Positions 26,402 through 35,208 of a stretch of 64,000 nucleotides of DNA are shown here, piece after piece. The stretch's first letter is position 1. Every line of letters begins with the position of its first letter. The position numbers were made by a program, and so were the translations under genes. The stretch is from Collimonas sp. OK242. Its GTDB lineage: Bacteria; Pseudomonadota; Gammaproteobacteria; Burkholderiales; Burkholderiaceae_D. A model generated the notes under the pieces. The model was not told the origin of the DNA and made no database searches. It saw nothing but the letters and a program-made list of their open reading frames with translations. The stretch spans positions 1 to 64,000 of the forward strand of contig NZ_FNOR01000002.1 of NCBI RefSeq assembly GCF_900107095.1. The letters run 5' to 3'.

Positions 26402-27838
26402 ATGACATCCTCCCAATCGGTGCCGGTAATAGATAGAGATGGCACTACCCCTGTTACGCAAACGCCAACATCAACGCCGGTAGTAGGCTGGACTATTGCG
26501 GCCAGCAGTTTCGCCTTTATCATCGTTCAGCTGGATATCACCATCGTCAACATTGCATTGCCGCAGATCGGCGCCGATCTGAATGCGCGCGTCTCAGCCT
26601 TGCAGTGGGTGGTAGATGCCTACACCCTGGGTTTTGCCGTGTTTCTATTGTCGGCCGGAGCCTTGGGCGACAAATTCGGTTCCAAGCGCTTGTTCCTGGC
26701 CGGCTTCCTGCTGTTTGCCCTGGCATCGGCCGCCTGCGGCCTATCGCCCGATGCCGCCTTTCTGAATATTGCCCGGGCAATCCAGGGAATCGGCGCGGCA
26801 TTGCTGGTGCCCAGTTCTTTGGCAATACTGAATCGTGCTTGTGCCCACGACAAGAAATTACTGGCCAAAGCCATCGGACTCTGGACGGCGGCAGGCGGCG
26901 TCTCGATTGCCGCCGGCCCGGTGTTAGGCGGCTTGCTGTTGGCGACTGCAGGATGGCGCAGTATTTTCTGGGTGAATATTCCGATTTGCATCCTGGGTTT
27001 CATACTGACCATGCGCGTGGTGCCAGCCATGGCAGCCAAACAACACGCGCATTCCTTCGATTTCCTGGGGCAGATACTGGCGATTCTTGCGCTGACCGGA
27101 CTGGTTGGCGCGGTGATTGAACTCCACCCGCTGGGTTTGGGGCACCCGGAGGTATTATCCGGATTCTGCCTGGCGCTGGTCGCCGGCGTTGCCTTCATCA
27201 TGGTAGAAAAGAAGGCGGAGCATCCGATGCTGCCGTTGAATTTCTTTCATCAGACCAGCTTTACAGCGGCCGTCCTGTTTGGGGTGCTGGTGAACTTTTC
27301 CTACTACGGCGTGATTTTCGTGATCAGTTTTTATCTGCAAAAAATACAGGGCTACAATCCGATGCAAGCGGGGCTGGCGTTTTTGCCGCTGACCGGCACC
27401 TTCATTCTTTCCAATCTGGTCAGCGGCTGGCTGATCGGGCGCGCCGGCATACGTTTGCCGATGATGCTGGGCGGCTTCATCGGTGCCTTGGGGTACGGCT
27501 TGCTCGGGACTGTCGGGATTGCGACAGACGCCAGCTTCCTGCAGATGCTGCCGGGTTTCGTGTTGATCCCGGCCGGCATGGGGCTGGCGGTGCCGGCCAT
27601 GACGACCTCGATATTATCAGGAGTCGAGAAGGCTCGGGCCGGGACCGCATCTGCAGTCCTGAATACCGCCAGGCAGGTCGGCGGAGCATTCGGGGTGGCG
27701 GTATTTGGCGCGCTGGTCAGCGATAGTTACGGCGGGGATGCGATCATCGGAGTAAAAATTGCCATGTTGACGGCGACCATCCTGCTATCGATTGCAGCGG
27801 GATTGGCTTATCTGGTGCGGCCGGCCAGCGGGAAATGA
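26402..27838 (+). CDS. DHA2 family (EmrB/QacA-type) MFS drug exporter
   Basis: A 478-residue, 14-helix major facilitator. The helix-1 signature QLDITIVNIALPQIGADL is diagnostic of DHA2 exporters (motif D1), followed by LQWVVDAYTLGFA, GALGDKFGSKR (motif A) and AIQGIGAALLVPSSLAIL (motif C region). It has a Thr/Pro-rich N-terminus and no HlyD partner gene nearby. GGAG precedes the ATG at 26402; a TTG seven codons upstream is the alternative. Divergent from the ArsR-like gene with 92 bases between them. Confidence 0.9.
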   Translation: MTSSQSVPVIDRDGTTPVTQTPTSTPVVGWTIAASSFAFIIVQLDITIVNIALPQIGADLNARVSALQWVVDAYTLGFAVFLLSAGALGDKFGSKRLFLAGFLLFALASAACGLSPDAAFLNIARAIQGIGAALLVPSSLAILNRACAHDKKLLAKAIGLWTAAGGVSIAAGPVLGGLLLATAGWRSIFWVNIPICILGFILTMRVVPAMAAKQHAHSFDFLGQILAILALTGLVGAVIELHPLGLGHPEVLSGFCLALVAGVAFIMVEKKAEHPMLPLNFFHQTSFTAAVLFGVLVNFSYYGVIFVISFYLQKIQGYNPMQAGLAFLPLTGTFILSNLVSGWLIGRAGIRLPMMLGGFIGALGYGLLGTVGIATDASFLQMLPGFVLIPAGMGLAVPAMTTSILSGVEKARAGTASAVLNTARQVGGAFGVAVFGALVSDSYGGDAIIGVKIAMLTATILLSIAAGLAYLVRPASGK

Positions 27839-27916
27839 GTTGCCCCGGGCATTTTGGCGTACATTATTCGATAGTCAGCAGGGCAAGTGTGTAAAACGTC
27901 TTTCAAAGGCATCGAC

Positions 27917-28735
27917 ATGATCAATCCATTCGATTTCAAGGGTAAGACAGTATTCGTCTTTGGCGGCACCAGCGGTATCAACCTGGGCATTGCTCACGCT
28001 TTTGCCGAGCAGGGAGCAAGAGTGGCAGTAGCCAGTCGTTCGCAAGACAAGGTTGATGCAGCGGTATTTGCATTGTCGCGGCACGGGGGCGAGGCGGCCG
28101 GTTTCTGTGCCGACGTGCGCAATCCCGATGCGGTTGCAGCGGCATTCGCCGGCGCGGGCCAGGCATTCGGCCCGATCGACGTGTTGGTGTCCGGTGCCGC
28201 CGGCAATTTCCCGGCAACGGCACTCGGCATGTCGCCCAATGGCTTCAAGTCGGTGGTCGACATTGACCTGCTAGGCTCTTTCCACGTGCTGCGTGCGTCG
28301 TATCCTTATCTTGCCAAACCAGGTGCGGCGATCATCAATATCTCTGCGCCCCAGGCATTCCTGCCCATGGAATTGCAGGCCCACGTATGTGCGGCAAAGG
28401 CCGGCGTCGATATGCTAACGCGGGTTCTGGCGATGGAATGGGGCGAGCAGGGTGTACGTGTCAATTCGATTGTGCCCGGGCCGATTGGCGGCACGGAAGG
28501 CATGGAAAGGCTGGCTCCGACTCCTGCGCTGAAAGCCAGGATCGCTTCCACCGTACCGCTGCGACGGCAGGGAACGCCGCGCGACATTGCCAACGCAGCC
28601 ATATTCCTCGCCTCGCCGCTGGCCAGTTATATTTCGGGCGTGGTGTTGCCGGTCGATGGCGGCTGGTCGCTGGGTGGCGCCGCCGCGTTCATGATGGAGG
28701 TAACCGCGGCGATCATGCCTGGCGCCAAATCGTAA
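27917..28735 (+). CDS. SDR family oxidoreductase, 2,4-dienoyl-CoA reductase (DECR)-like
   Basis: A 272-residue short-chain dehydrogenase. The nucleotide-binding motif GGTSGINLGIA is at residues ~16-26. Instead of YxxxK the active-site helix reads HVCAAKAGVDMLTRVLAMEWG and is followed by RVNSIVPGPIGGTEGM, which matches peroxisomal-type 2,4-dienoyl-CoA reductases, where the Tyr is naturally absent. A role in unsaturated fatty-acid oxidation is likely but unproven. The ATG at 27917 has AAAGG at good spacing; a GTG at 27887 would add ten residues. It stands alone after the DHA2 exporter gene. Confidence 0.87.
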   Translation: MINPFDFKGKTVFVFGGTSGINLGIAHAFAEQGARVAVASRSQDKVDAAVFALSRHGGEAAGFCADVRNPDAVAAAFAGAGQAFGPIDVLVSGAAGNFPATALGMSPNGFKSVVDIDLLGSFHVLRASYPYLAKPGAAIINISAPQAFLPMELQAHVCAAKAGVDMLTRVLAMEWGEQGVRVNSIVPGPIGGTEGMERLAPTPALKARIASTVPLRRQGTPRDIANAAIFLASPLASYISGVVLPVDGGWSLGGAAAFMMEVTAAIMPGAKS

Positions 28736-28806
28736 GCGGGTATTTTGTGCTCAAGCACTGACTCACCTGCAAAGACCGCAGCGCGAGCCAGTGTTTCTGC
28801 TGCAAA

Positions 28807-29016
28807 TTATTTTTTCTGCTCGTCTTTCTGTTCGGCTTTCTGATGGTGTTTTTTTGCTGCTTTGCCGTGATGCTTGGCAGGTGCTTGCTTGGCGGCTTCT
28901 ACTGGACGGTCGTTGCGGGCGTCGGGATGGCCGGCCAGCGGGTCGCCCGAATTCTGGGCTTGTGCGAATGGTGTCAATGCGAAGAGGAGAGCGGCGATGC
29001 CAAATAGCTTTTTCAT
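28807..29016 (-). CDS. Small periplasmic Lys/His-rich protein of unknown function
   Basis: A 69-residue protein with a textbook signal peptide (MKKLFGIAALLFALTPFAQA, cleavage before QN). The mature 48-residue peptide is very hydrophilic and basic, with KHHGKAAKKHHQKAEQKDEQKK at its end, and probably disordered; His clusters might bind metal. AAGGAATCAAT gives a good ribosome-binding site before the ATG. I do not recognise a family. Confidence 0.75.
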   Translation of the reverse strand: MKKLFGIAALLFALTPFAQAQNSGDPLAGHPDARNDRPVEAAKQAPAKHHGKAAKKHHQKAEQKDEQKK

Positions 29017-29168
29017 ATTGATTCCTTCCGTTGATTGGGTTTAACAATCCCCGTTGACAGCGGGATTCCTTATAAACGCCGTGGGGGATATTCGGTTGAC
29101 AACGACAGTGTTGTTGAATCGTAACTTGGTGTAGCATTCACCCGACTATCTTTGTCACGGAGCATTGA

Positions 29169-29783
29169 ATGAAAAAACGCCAGTTTCTGTCGACAGCCAC
29201 CGCTTCGATTGCGGGCGCACTGGGAATGCATGCGGTAGCGCCTGCTGCGAAGGCCGCTGCCAAAGGCATATCGCAAGCTGCGGTGCCGACAGTATTAACC
29301 GTTACGGGCGCAATTGAACGCAGCAATCGCGGTCCGACCGATGCAGTGATCGACCAGATGATGCATAAGCAGAACGTGCAGTTCAGCAGCGCGTTTGCCT
29401 TCGATCTTGCCGCACTCGCCAAGCTGCCGGCGGTAACCATCAGTCCGACTCTGGAGTATGACGGCAAGCCGCATCAGCTGCGCGGTCCTCGCCTGGCCGA
29501 TGTACTGGATATGCTGGGCGCCAGCAAAGCGCCGCAGACGCAGATTGTGTTTCATTCGGTCGACGGCTATATGCCGCAGCTGAGTTTCGCGCAGCTACGG
29601 AAGTATGGCTATATCCTGGCAACGCATATCGATGGCAAGCCGATGTCGATCGGCGGTTTCGGCCCCATCTTCGCGATCTATGACGCCGATCGTATCGCCG
29701 AGCAGGCGCAAAAACCGTTGAACCAGCGCTTCGCGCTTTGTCCCTGGGGTTTGTATTGCATAGAGGTGGTCGCGGGGAAATGA
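29169..29783 (+). CDS. Periplasmic protein with truncated sulfite-oxidase-like (molybdopterin-binding) fold
   Basis: A 204-residue exported protein. The N-terminus (MKKRQFLSTATASIAGALG) resembles a Tat or Sec signal, with Lys-Arg in place of the twin arginines. The mature part contains FDLAALAKLPAVTI, YDGKPHQLRGPRLADVLDMLGA, VFHSVDGYMPQLSFAQL and PLNQRFALCPWGLYCIEVV, a pattern I associate with the short oxidoreductase molybdopterin-binding-like proteins. The cofactor Cys normally seen early in true sulfite oxidases is not evident, so Moco binding is doubtful. It converges on dinB. Confidence 0.65.
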   Translation: MKKRQFLSTATASIAGALGMHAVAPAAKAAAKGISQAAVPTVLTVTGAIERSNRGPTDAVIDQMMHKQNVQFSSAFAFDLAALAKLPAVTISPTLEYDGKPHQLRGPRLADVLDMLGASKAPQTQIVFHSVDGYMPQLSFAQLRKYGYILATHIDGKPMSIGGFGPIFAIYDADRIAEQAQKPLNQRFALCPWGLYCIEVVAGK

Positions 29784-29808
29784 AGCAAGGTTTCTGTAGT
29801 CTGTAATC

Positions 29809-30966
29809 TTATTCGTCGCTGAACAATTCGCCCTGCAGGACGACTGACTGGTTCACCGCCTCATCTTTTCTCGCAAGTGCGCTGGCCCGTACGCCTAGCA
29901 ATCTCAAGCGCCTATCCAACGTGACCCGGCGCAGGCATTCTCCGGCCGCTTGCCGGATCGCGGTGGCGTCGTCCGTCGCATTGGGCAATGTCAGATCGCG
30001 GGTGACGATGCGAAAGTCAGAGAAGCGCAATTTGATCCCTACCGTGCGGGCAACATAGCCTTTTCTTTGCAGGTCGCCGGCAAGTCTTACACACAGGTCG
30101 GTGAACATGGGGGTGAGCGTGTCGCGGTCCAGCTTGGCGTGGAGATCTCTTTCAAAAGTCGATTCGCGGCTGATCGATTTGGTTTCCGAGCTGGTCACCA
30201 CCGGACGATCGTCCAGGCCCATGGCGGTACGCATCAGCCATTCGCTATAGGTGCGCCCAAAATTTTCTTGTAGCACGGCCGGGTCGGCTGCGGCCAATTC
30301 ACCGATGGTGTGCAGCCCGAGAGCCGTCAGTTTCTCCGCCGCCTTGGGGCCGATGCCGTTGACCTTACGTGCAGCCAGCGGCCAGATGCGCGACTGGATG
30401 TCGGCCTCGGTGATGACGGTGAGGCCGTTCGGCTTGTCAAGTTCCGAGCTGATCTTGGCCAACAGCTTGTTGGGTGCGATGCCGATCGAGCACGACAATC
30501 CCGTGGCCGTGCGCACGGCATCCTTGATCCGTTGCGCCAGGATCCGAACCTCGTCCGGGTGTTGACTCAGGTCGATATAGATCTCGTCAATGCCGCGATC
30601 CTCTATCAACGGTGCGAGCTCGGCCACTGCCGCTTTGAACAGGCGGGAGTAATGGCGGTAAGAGTCGAAATCGGTCGGCAGCAGAATCGCGTCCGGCGCC
30701 AGCTTGGCGGCCTTCATCATGCCCATGGCGGAAAACACGCCCAAGGCCCGCGCCTCGTAGGTGGAGGTGGTCACGACGCCGCGGCCGACATAGTCGCGCA
30801 GCCTGGAATAGCGGAGTTGACCGTCTGCGCCGGGTTCCGGCTTGTGCCGGGAGCCGCCGCCGATCACTACGGCCTGGCCGCGCAGCTGCGGGTAGCGCAG
30901 CAGTTCCACCGACGCGTAGAAAGCGTCCATATCCAGATGTGCGATACGACGAATGGGCGAAGGCAT
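29809..30966 (-). CDS. dinB: DNA polymerase IV (translesion)
   Basis: A 385-residue Y-family polymerase. The catalytic start IRRIAHLDMDAFYASVE, the second acidic motif GIDEIYIDLS, and the thumb/finger phrases SCSIGIAPNKLLAKISSE and GIGPKAAEKL are intact, as is the little-finger domain; the C-terminal beta-clamp motif may lie in QGELF near the end. I choose the ATG complementary to 30964-30966, since the other candidate (31005) would begin only 7 bases from the LexA box, leaving no room for a leader. Expression under SOS control is expected. Confidence 0.95.
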   Translation of the reverse strand: MPSPIRRIAHLDMDAFYASVELLRYPQLRGQAVVIGGGSRHKPEPGADGQLRYSRLRDYVGRGVVTTSTYEARALGVFSAMGMMKAAKLAPDAILLPTDFDSYRHYSRLFKAAVAELAPLIEDRGIDEIYIDLSQHPDEVRILAQRIKDAVRTATGLSCSIGIAPNKLLAKISSELDKPNGLTVITEADIQSRIWPLAARKVNGIGPKAAEKLTALGLHTIGELAAADPAVLQENFGRTYSEWLMRTAMGLDDRPVVTSSETKSISRESTFERDLHAKLDRDTLTPMFTDLCVRLAGDLQRKGYVARTVGIKLRFSDFRIVTRDLTLPNATDDATAIRQAAGECLRRVTLDRRLRLLGVRASALARKDEAVNQSVVLQGELFSDE

Positions 30967-31012
30967 GAAGTCAAAGAATAGTGGTATTTGATACGGCCAT
31001 AGCATACCACTA

Positions 31013-31028
31013 CTGTATATAAATACAG
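31013..31028. promoter_or_regulatory. LexA box of dinB
   Basis: CTGTATATAAATACAG fits the CTG-N10-CAG LexA consensus of beta- and gammaproteobacteria with an AT-rich centre. It lies 47 bases upstream of the chosen dinB start codon, where it would overlap the promoter. Confidence 0.88.
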
Positions 31029-31097
31029 TTATGCGAGCATGGCTCTTAGCGAAATATTTGATTGTTCTTTAGGTAATTAATTTTATCCCGGTCGGCT

Positions 31098-32519
31098 TTA
31101 TAGAACCGGACTCAGCAAGCGCGCAACATGGATCAGCACCCGGTACAAGTAGTGCAAGCGGCTATAGTCGCTGACGTCAATTTCGACCGCTTGCTCGAAA
31201 TCCGCCGCCAGCATCCGCTCGACTTCCGCGGCGAACGCCGTGTCGATATTCAATGCGGCGATTTCGAAATTGAGCCGGAGTGAACGGTTGTCCAGGTTCA
31301 TGCTGCCGACCGCAGCCGTATCGTCATCGACCAGCAGCACTTTTTGATGCGTAAAACCTGGCTGATAGCGGAACACCCGTATGCCGGCGCGTACCGATTC
31401 ATGCGCGTACAAGGTCGACGCCAGGAAGACGGTGCGATGATCCGGGATGGCCGGGATCAGGATGCGTACATCGACGCCGCGGAATACCGCCAGCTGCAAG
31501 GCGGCGTTGACCGCCGAGTCGGGCACCAGGTAGGGCGTGGTCAGCCACAGCCTGTGACGGGCGGCGTGTATCGCCTGCACGAAAAATAACGAGCAGGTCT
31601 CTTGCGCATCTGCCGGTCCGGTCGCGGCTATCAGGCTGGTGGCCTCGCCGCCGCTGGCGCGCGGCGCCAGCAGGGCCAGCGGCTGGCCGGTGATCCACTG
31701 CCAGTTTTCATCGAAGGCCAGCTGCAAATCGGCGACCGCCGGCCCTTGCAATTCCATGTGGGTATCGCGCCACGGCGCCAGCGGCGGCTTGCGGCCAAGG
31801 TATTCGTCGCCGACATTCAGGCCGCCGACAAAACCGCGCCAGCCGTCCACCACCACTACCTTGCGATGATTGCGGAAATTGAGCTGGAAACGATTGCGCC
31901 AGCGGCGGGTGGCGAAGCGATGGATATGGACGCCGCCGGCACGCAGGACCGCGCCATAGGTGGGCGGCAGGTCGTGGCTGCCGACACCGTCGTAGAGCAC
32001 GTGCACGCTGACGCCGGCGGCGGCGCGTTCCAGTAGCGCGCCTTGCAGCCTTTGCCCCAGTTCGTCGTCGTGGATGATGAAAAACTGCACCAGCACGTAA
32101 TGTTCAGCACCGGCGATCGCAGCGAACATCGCTTCAAAACTGGCTGCGCCATTGACCAGCAAGCGCAGGCGATGGCCGCTCAGGAAAGGTGCGCCCAGCA
32201 TTTTGCTGATGGCTTGATAACGCTGTGCCCCGGTGTGCGGCGGGTATTCGGCGGACAAGGCCAGCTGAGCCGGATCGTCCAGCCGGCGCAGGCGCGCCAG
32301 CCGTGAGTGATGCATCTCGACATAGCCGGAGAAACGCTTACTGCCCAGGAACAGATAGGGCAGCAGGGTGAAGTAGGGCAGCAGCACCAGCCCGAACACC
32401 CAGGCCACCGCTCCCTGCGGGGTGCGGGTGTGCATCAGGGCGTGGACTGCGGCGACGACGCCGGCGGCATGCAACAGCAGAACGACAATCGAAATCTGGG
32501 CAAACGGCAAATGCGGCAT
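31098..32519 (-). CDS. cls: Cardiolipin synthase (phospholipase D family)
   Basis: A 473-residue membrane enzyme joining two phosphatidylglycerols to cardiolipin. Two N-terminal hydrophobic segments (residues ~8-28 and ~38-58) are followed by two HxK(x)4D motifs: HRKVVVVDG with GGLNVGDEYLGR, and HQKVLLVDDD with GSMNLDNRSLRLNFE. The sequence AVAWVFGLVLLPYFTLLPYLFLG is characteristic of bacterial Cls. CGGAG lies nine bases before the ATG. It is the downstream neighbour of the LysE gene in the same direction, 63 bases apart. Confidence 0.92.
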   Translation of the reverse strand: MPHLPFAQISIVVLLLHAAGVVAAVHALMHTRTPQGAVAWVFGLVLLPYFTLLPYLFLGSKRFSGYVEMHHSRLARLRRLDDPAQLALSAEYPPHTGAQRYQAISKMLGAPFLSGHRLRLLVNGAASFEAMFAAIAGAEHYVLVQFFIIHDDELGQRLQGALLERAAAGVSVHVLYDGVGSHDLPPTYGAVLRAGGVHIHRFATRRWRNRFQLNFRNHRKVVVVDGWRGFVGGLNVGDEYLGRKPPLAPWRDTHMELQGPAVADLQLAFDENWQWITGQPLALLAPRASGGEATSLIAATGPADAQETCSLFFVQAIHAARHRLWLTTPYLVPDSAVNAALQLAVFRGVDVRILIPAIPDHRTVFLASTLYAHESVRAGIRVFRYQPGFTHQKVLLVDDDTAAVGSMNLDNRSLRLNFEIAALNIDTAFAAEVERMLAADFEQAVEIDVSDYSRLHYLYRVLIHVARLLSPVL

Positions 32520-32582
32520 TCAGATAACTCCGAATCTCATGGCAGCTTGCATGTTAGCCAATAATCGTAATGCCTGGCGCGC

Positions 32583-33215
32583 TTATTTTTTTGCCTGCAG
32601 TGCGATCCGTACGGCCAGGCCTGCCAGGACTGTGCCCATCAGCCAGCGCTGGATCAGCAGCCAGCTGGGCCGGCTGCCCAGTACGCCGGCAATCGAGCCG
32701 GCGGCCAGCGTGACCATCGAGTTGACCGTGATGCTGACCACAATCTGGATCACGCCGAGCATCAGCGATTGCACCAGGATGCTGGCGCCGTTCGGGTCGA
32801 TAAACTGTGGCAACAGCGCCAGATACAGCAGGGCGACCTTGGGGTTAAGCAGATTGGTGAACAAGCCCATCATGAACAGCTTGCGGTTGCTGTCTGCGGG
32901 CAGGTCGCGCACCGTGAACGGCGAACGGCCGCCCGGCTTTACCGCTTGCCATGCCAGATAAAGCAAGTAGGCGGCGCCGCCGAAACGCAGCAAATCATAC
33001 GCCAGGGGTATCGCAAATAGCAGGGCGGTGATGCCGAACGCTGCGCACAGCATGTAAAACACAAAACCGGTCGCCACGCCGGCCAGCGACACGAAGCCGG
33101 CTTTCGGGCCTTGGCAAATCGAACGCGAGATCAGATAAATCATGTTGGGGCCAGGCGTCAGCACCATGCCGAAGGCGACCAGTGCAAAACCCAGCAGTAA
33201 ATTAAGATTTGGCAT
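32583..33215 (-). CDS. LysE family amino-acid exporter
   Basis: A 210-residue membrane protein with six hydrophobic segments and the RhtB/LysE signature MVLTPGPNMIYLISRSICQGPKAG near the N-terminus, then GGAAYLLYLAWQAVK and FTNLLNPKVALLYLALLPQF. The ATG complementary to 33213-33215 is preferred over an upstream TTG. The substrate (a basic amino acid, homoserine lactone or threonine in relatives) cannot be told. Confidence 0.9.
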   Translation of the reverse strand: MPNLNLLLGFALVAFGMVLTPGPNMIYLISRSICQGPKAGFVSLAGVATGFVFYMLCAAFGITALLFAIPLAYDLLRFGGAAYLLYLAWQAVKPGGRSPFTVRDLPADSNRKLFMMGLFTNLLNPKVALLYLALLPQFIDPNGASILVQSLMLGVIQIVVSITVNSMVTLAAGSIAGVLGSRPSWLLIQRWLMGTVLAGLAVRIALQAKK

Positions 33216-33452
33216 AAGCGGCAAGCAAAAGATTGTTGGGAAACCCGTTCAGGGGCGGTCTGCGTATTTTGCGGTAAAACTTGCCGCCTCGCATAGTTAA
33301 TTAAACGATGGCTGGTTTTTATTTGTGCTTGGGTGGCATAAGTGTTGTTCTGATTTCGTGGATTGTATTGATTGCTGGAATAAATGATAGTGAGCATATG
33401 GACCGGCAATCAAGGTTTGACGCGATTGACACCAACATACCGAGGCAAAACC

Positions 33453-33725
33453 ATGAAATCAGAAAGCATCGGCCACCTGCTGACCCGTGAACACACGCAC
33501 GATATCGTCTACCTTGCAGAGGATCAGACCATTTCGATTCAGAAAGCCTTGAAACAAGGCGAGAGAATCAAGTGCCTGAGCGGCCTGTTATGGATTACCG
33601 CAGAAAATTTCAAAGGGGATATTTTCTTGAATGAAAATAAGGACGTTGAAATGCATGGCGCAAAACATATCGTGATCACCGCCCTGAAATCTTCCAGTTT
33701 CACCTACGAGCAGGCGATGGCGTAA
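33453..33725 (+). CDS. DUF2917-like small protein
   Basis: A 90-residue protein starting at ATG 33453 behind GAGG. The core LKQGERIKCLSGLLWITAENFKGDIFLNENKDVEMHGAKHIVITALKSS resembles the cupin-like DUF2917 family (G-x-V/I-W-I/L-T followed by D-hydrophobic-L and a basic/hydrophobic strand). It has no signal peptide and no known function. It precedes the glutathione reductase gene by 64 bases, same direction. Confidence 0.7.
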   Translation: MKSESIGHLLTREHTHDIVYLAEDQTISIQKALKQGERIKCLSGLLWITAENFKGDIFLNENKDVEMHGAKHIVITALKSSSFTYEQAMA

Positions 33726-33789
33726 GATTTGGCATTGCTCGCCGCTTTGAGCGAGCGCTTCGGCCTGCTCAAGGCCATGGAGAATGCCT

Positions 33790-35148
33790 ATGTCTTTCGA
33801 TGTCGATCTGTTTGTGATCGGAGCCGGTTCCGGCGGCGTGCGCGCCGCGCGTTTTTCGGCTGGGTTCGGCGCCCGCGTAGCTGTGGCGGAAAGCCGTTAC
33901 CTAGGCGGTACTTGCGTCAATGTCGGCTGTGTGCCGAAAAAATTCCTGGTCTACGGCGCCCATTTCAGCGACGATTTCGACGTCGCATCCAGTTTTGGCT
34001 GGCGCGCAGGCAAGCCGCAATTCGACTGGGCCACGCTGATCGCCAACAAGAATCGCGAGATCCATAGACTCAACGAAGTCTATCGCGGCTTGCTGCTCAA
34101 CAGCGGCGTCGTCCTGCATGAAGGCCACGCCAGATTGCTGGACAAGCACACGGTTGAGATTAACGGCCAGCGCATACGTGCAGCCAACATCCTGATTGCC
34201 ACCGGCAGCTGGCCGCAGGTGCCGGATATTCCCGGCAAAGAATTTGCCATTACCTCCAACGAAGCTTTTTTTCTAAAGGAATTGCCGCGCCGCGTGCTGG
34301 TGATCGGCGGCGGCTATATTGCGGTCGAATTTGCTTCGATTTTTCATGGACTTGGTGCGCAAACCAGCTTGCTGTACCGAGGCGATCTGTTCCTGCGCGG
34401 TTTCGACCATGGCGTGCGCCGGCATCTCAATGACGAATTCCAGAAAAAGGGCGTAGACCTGCAATTCAATGCCGATATCGCCGGCATAGCCAAGCTGGCC
34501 GACGGCAGTTTGAGGGCAACCCTGAAAGATGGCCGTGTACTCGACACCGACTGCGTGTTCTACGCGACCGGCAGGCGGCCGATGCTGGATGAGCTGGGTC
34601 TTGAGAATGTAGAGGTGGCGCTGGACGCCAAAGGTTTTATCAAGGTCGATCAAGAATACCGCAGCTCGGAAGCGAGCATCCTGGCATTGGGCGATGTCAT
34701 CGGAAAAGTGCAGCTCACTCCGGTGGCCCTTGCCGAAGGCATGGCCGTAGCGCGGCGCCTGTTCCGTCCCGAAGAGTATCGTCCGGTGGACTATCAGCTG
34801 ATTCCGACCGCGGTGTTTAGCTTGCCCAGCATCGGCACGGTTGGACTGACAGAAGAGCAAGCGCAGAGCGCCGGGCACAAGCTGAAAATCTTCGAGACCA
34901 GGTTTCGCCCGATGAAGCTGAGCCTTGGCGACTACCATGAGAAAACCATGATGAAGCTGGTGGTCGACGCCGACAGCGATAAAGTGCTCGGCTGCCACAT
35001 GGTGGGGCCGGATGCCGGCGAAATCATCCAGGGGATTGCAGTGGCTTTGCGCGCTGGCGCCACCAAGCGCGTATTCGACGATACCATCGGCATCCACCCG
35101 ACCTCGGCGGAAGAGTTCGTCACACTGAGAACGGCGCGCCCGGATTGA
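33790..35148 (+). CDS. gor: Glutathione-disulfide reductase
   Basis: A 452-residue FAD- and NADPH-dependent disulfide reductase. The FAD motif [14 protein letters not shown] and the redox pair GGTCVNVGC (Cys42, Cys47) open the protein; the NADPH motif [19 protein letters not shown] is in the middle, and the C-terminal interface carries the catalytic His in IHPTSAEEF. Arg residues after the second GxGxxG would favour NADPH. The ATG at 33790 is chosen because GGAG is 7-8 bases upstream; the ATG at 33784 is too close to it. Confidence 0.95.
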   Translation: MSFDVDLFVIGAGSGGVRAARFSAGFGARVAVAESRYLGGTCVNVGCVPKKFLVYGAHFSDDFDVASSFGWRAGKPQFDWATLIANKNREIHRLNEVYRGLLLNSGVVLHEGHARLLDKHTVEINGQRIRAANILIATGSWPQVPDIPGKEFAITSNEAFFLKELPRRVLVIGGGYIAVEFASIFHGLGAQTSLLYRGDLFLRGFDHGVRRHLNDEFQKKGVDLQFNADIAGIAKLADGSLRATLKDGRVLDTDCVFYATGRRPMLDELGLENVEVALDAKGFIKVDQEYRSSEASILALGDVIGKVQLTPVALAEGMAVARRLFRPEEYRPVDYQLIPTAVFSLPSIGTVGLTEEQAQSAGHKLKIFETRFRPMKLSLGDYHEKTMMKLVVDADSDKVLGCHMVGPDAGEIIQGIAVALRAGATKRVFDDTIGIHPTSAEEFVTLRTARPD

Positions 35149-35208
35149 CCGGCCCATGGTAAAAGATGAGCACCTAAAAACGAACGTCTGCTGCTAACAT
35201 GACAAACT

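Noticed and set aside
33308-33490. 60-codon open frame upstream of and overlapping the DUF2917-like gene
   Set aside because: Overlaps a better-supported gene with a clear ribosome-binding site and has none of its own.
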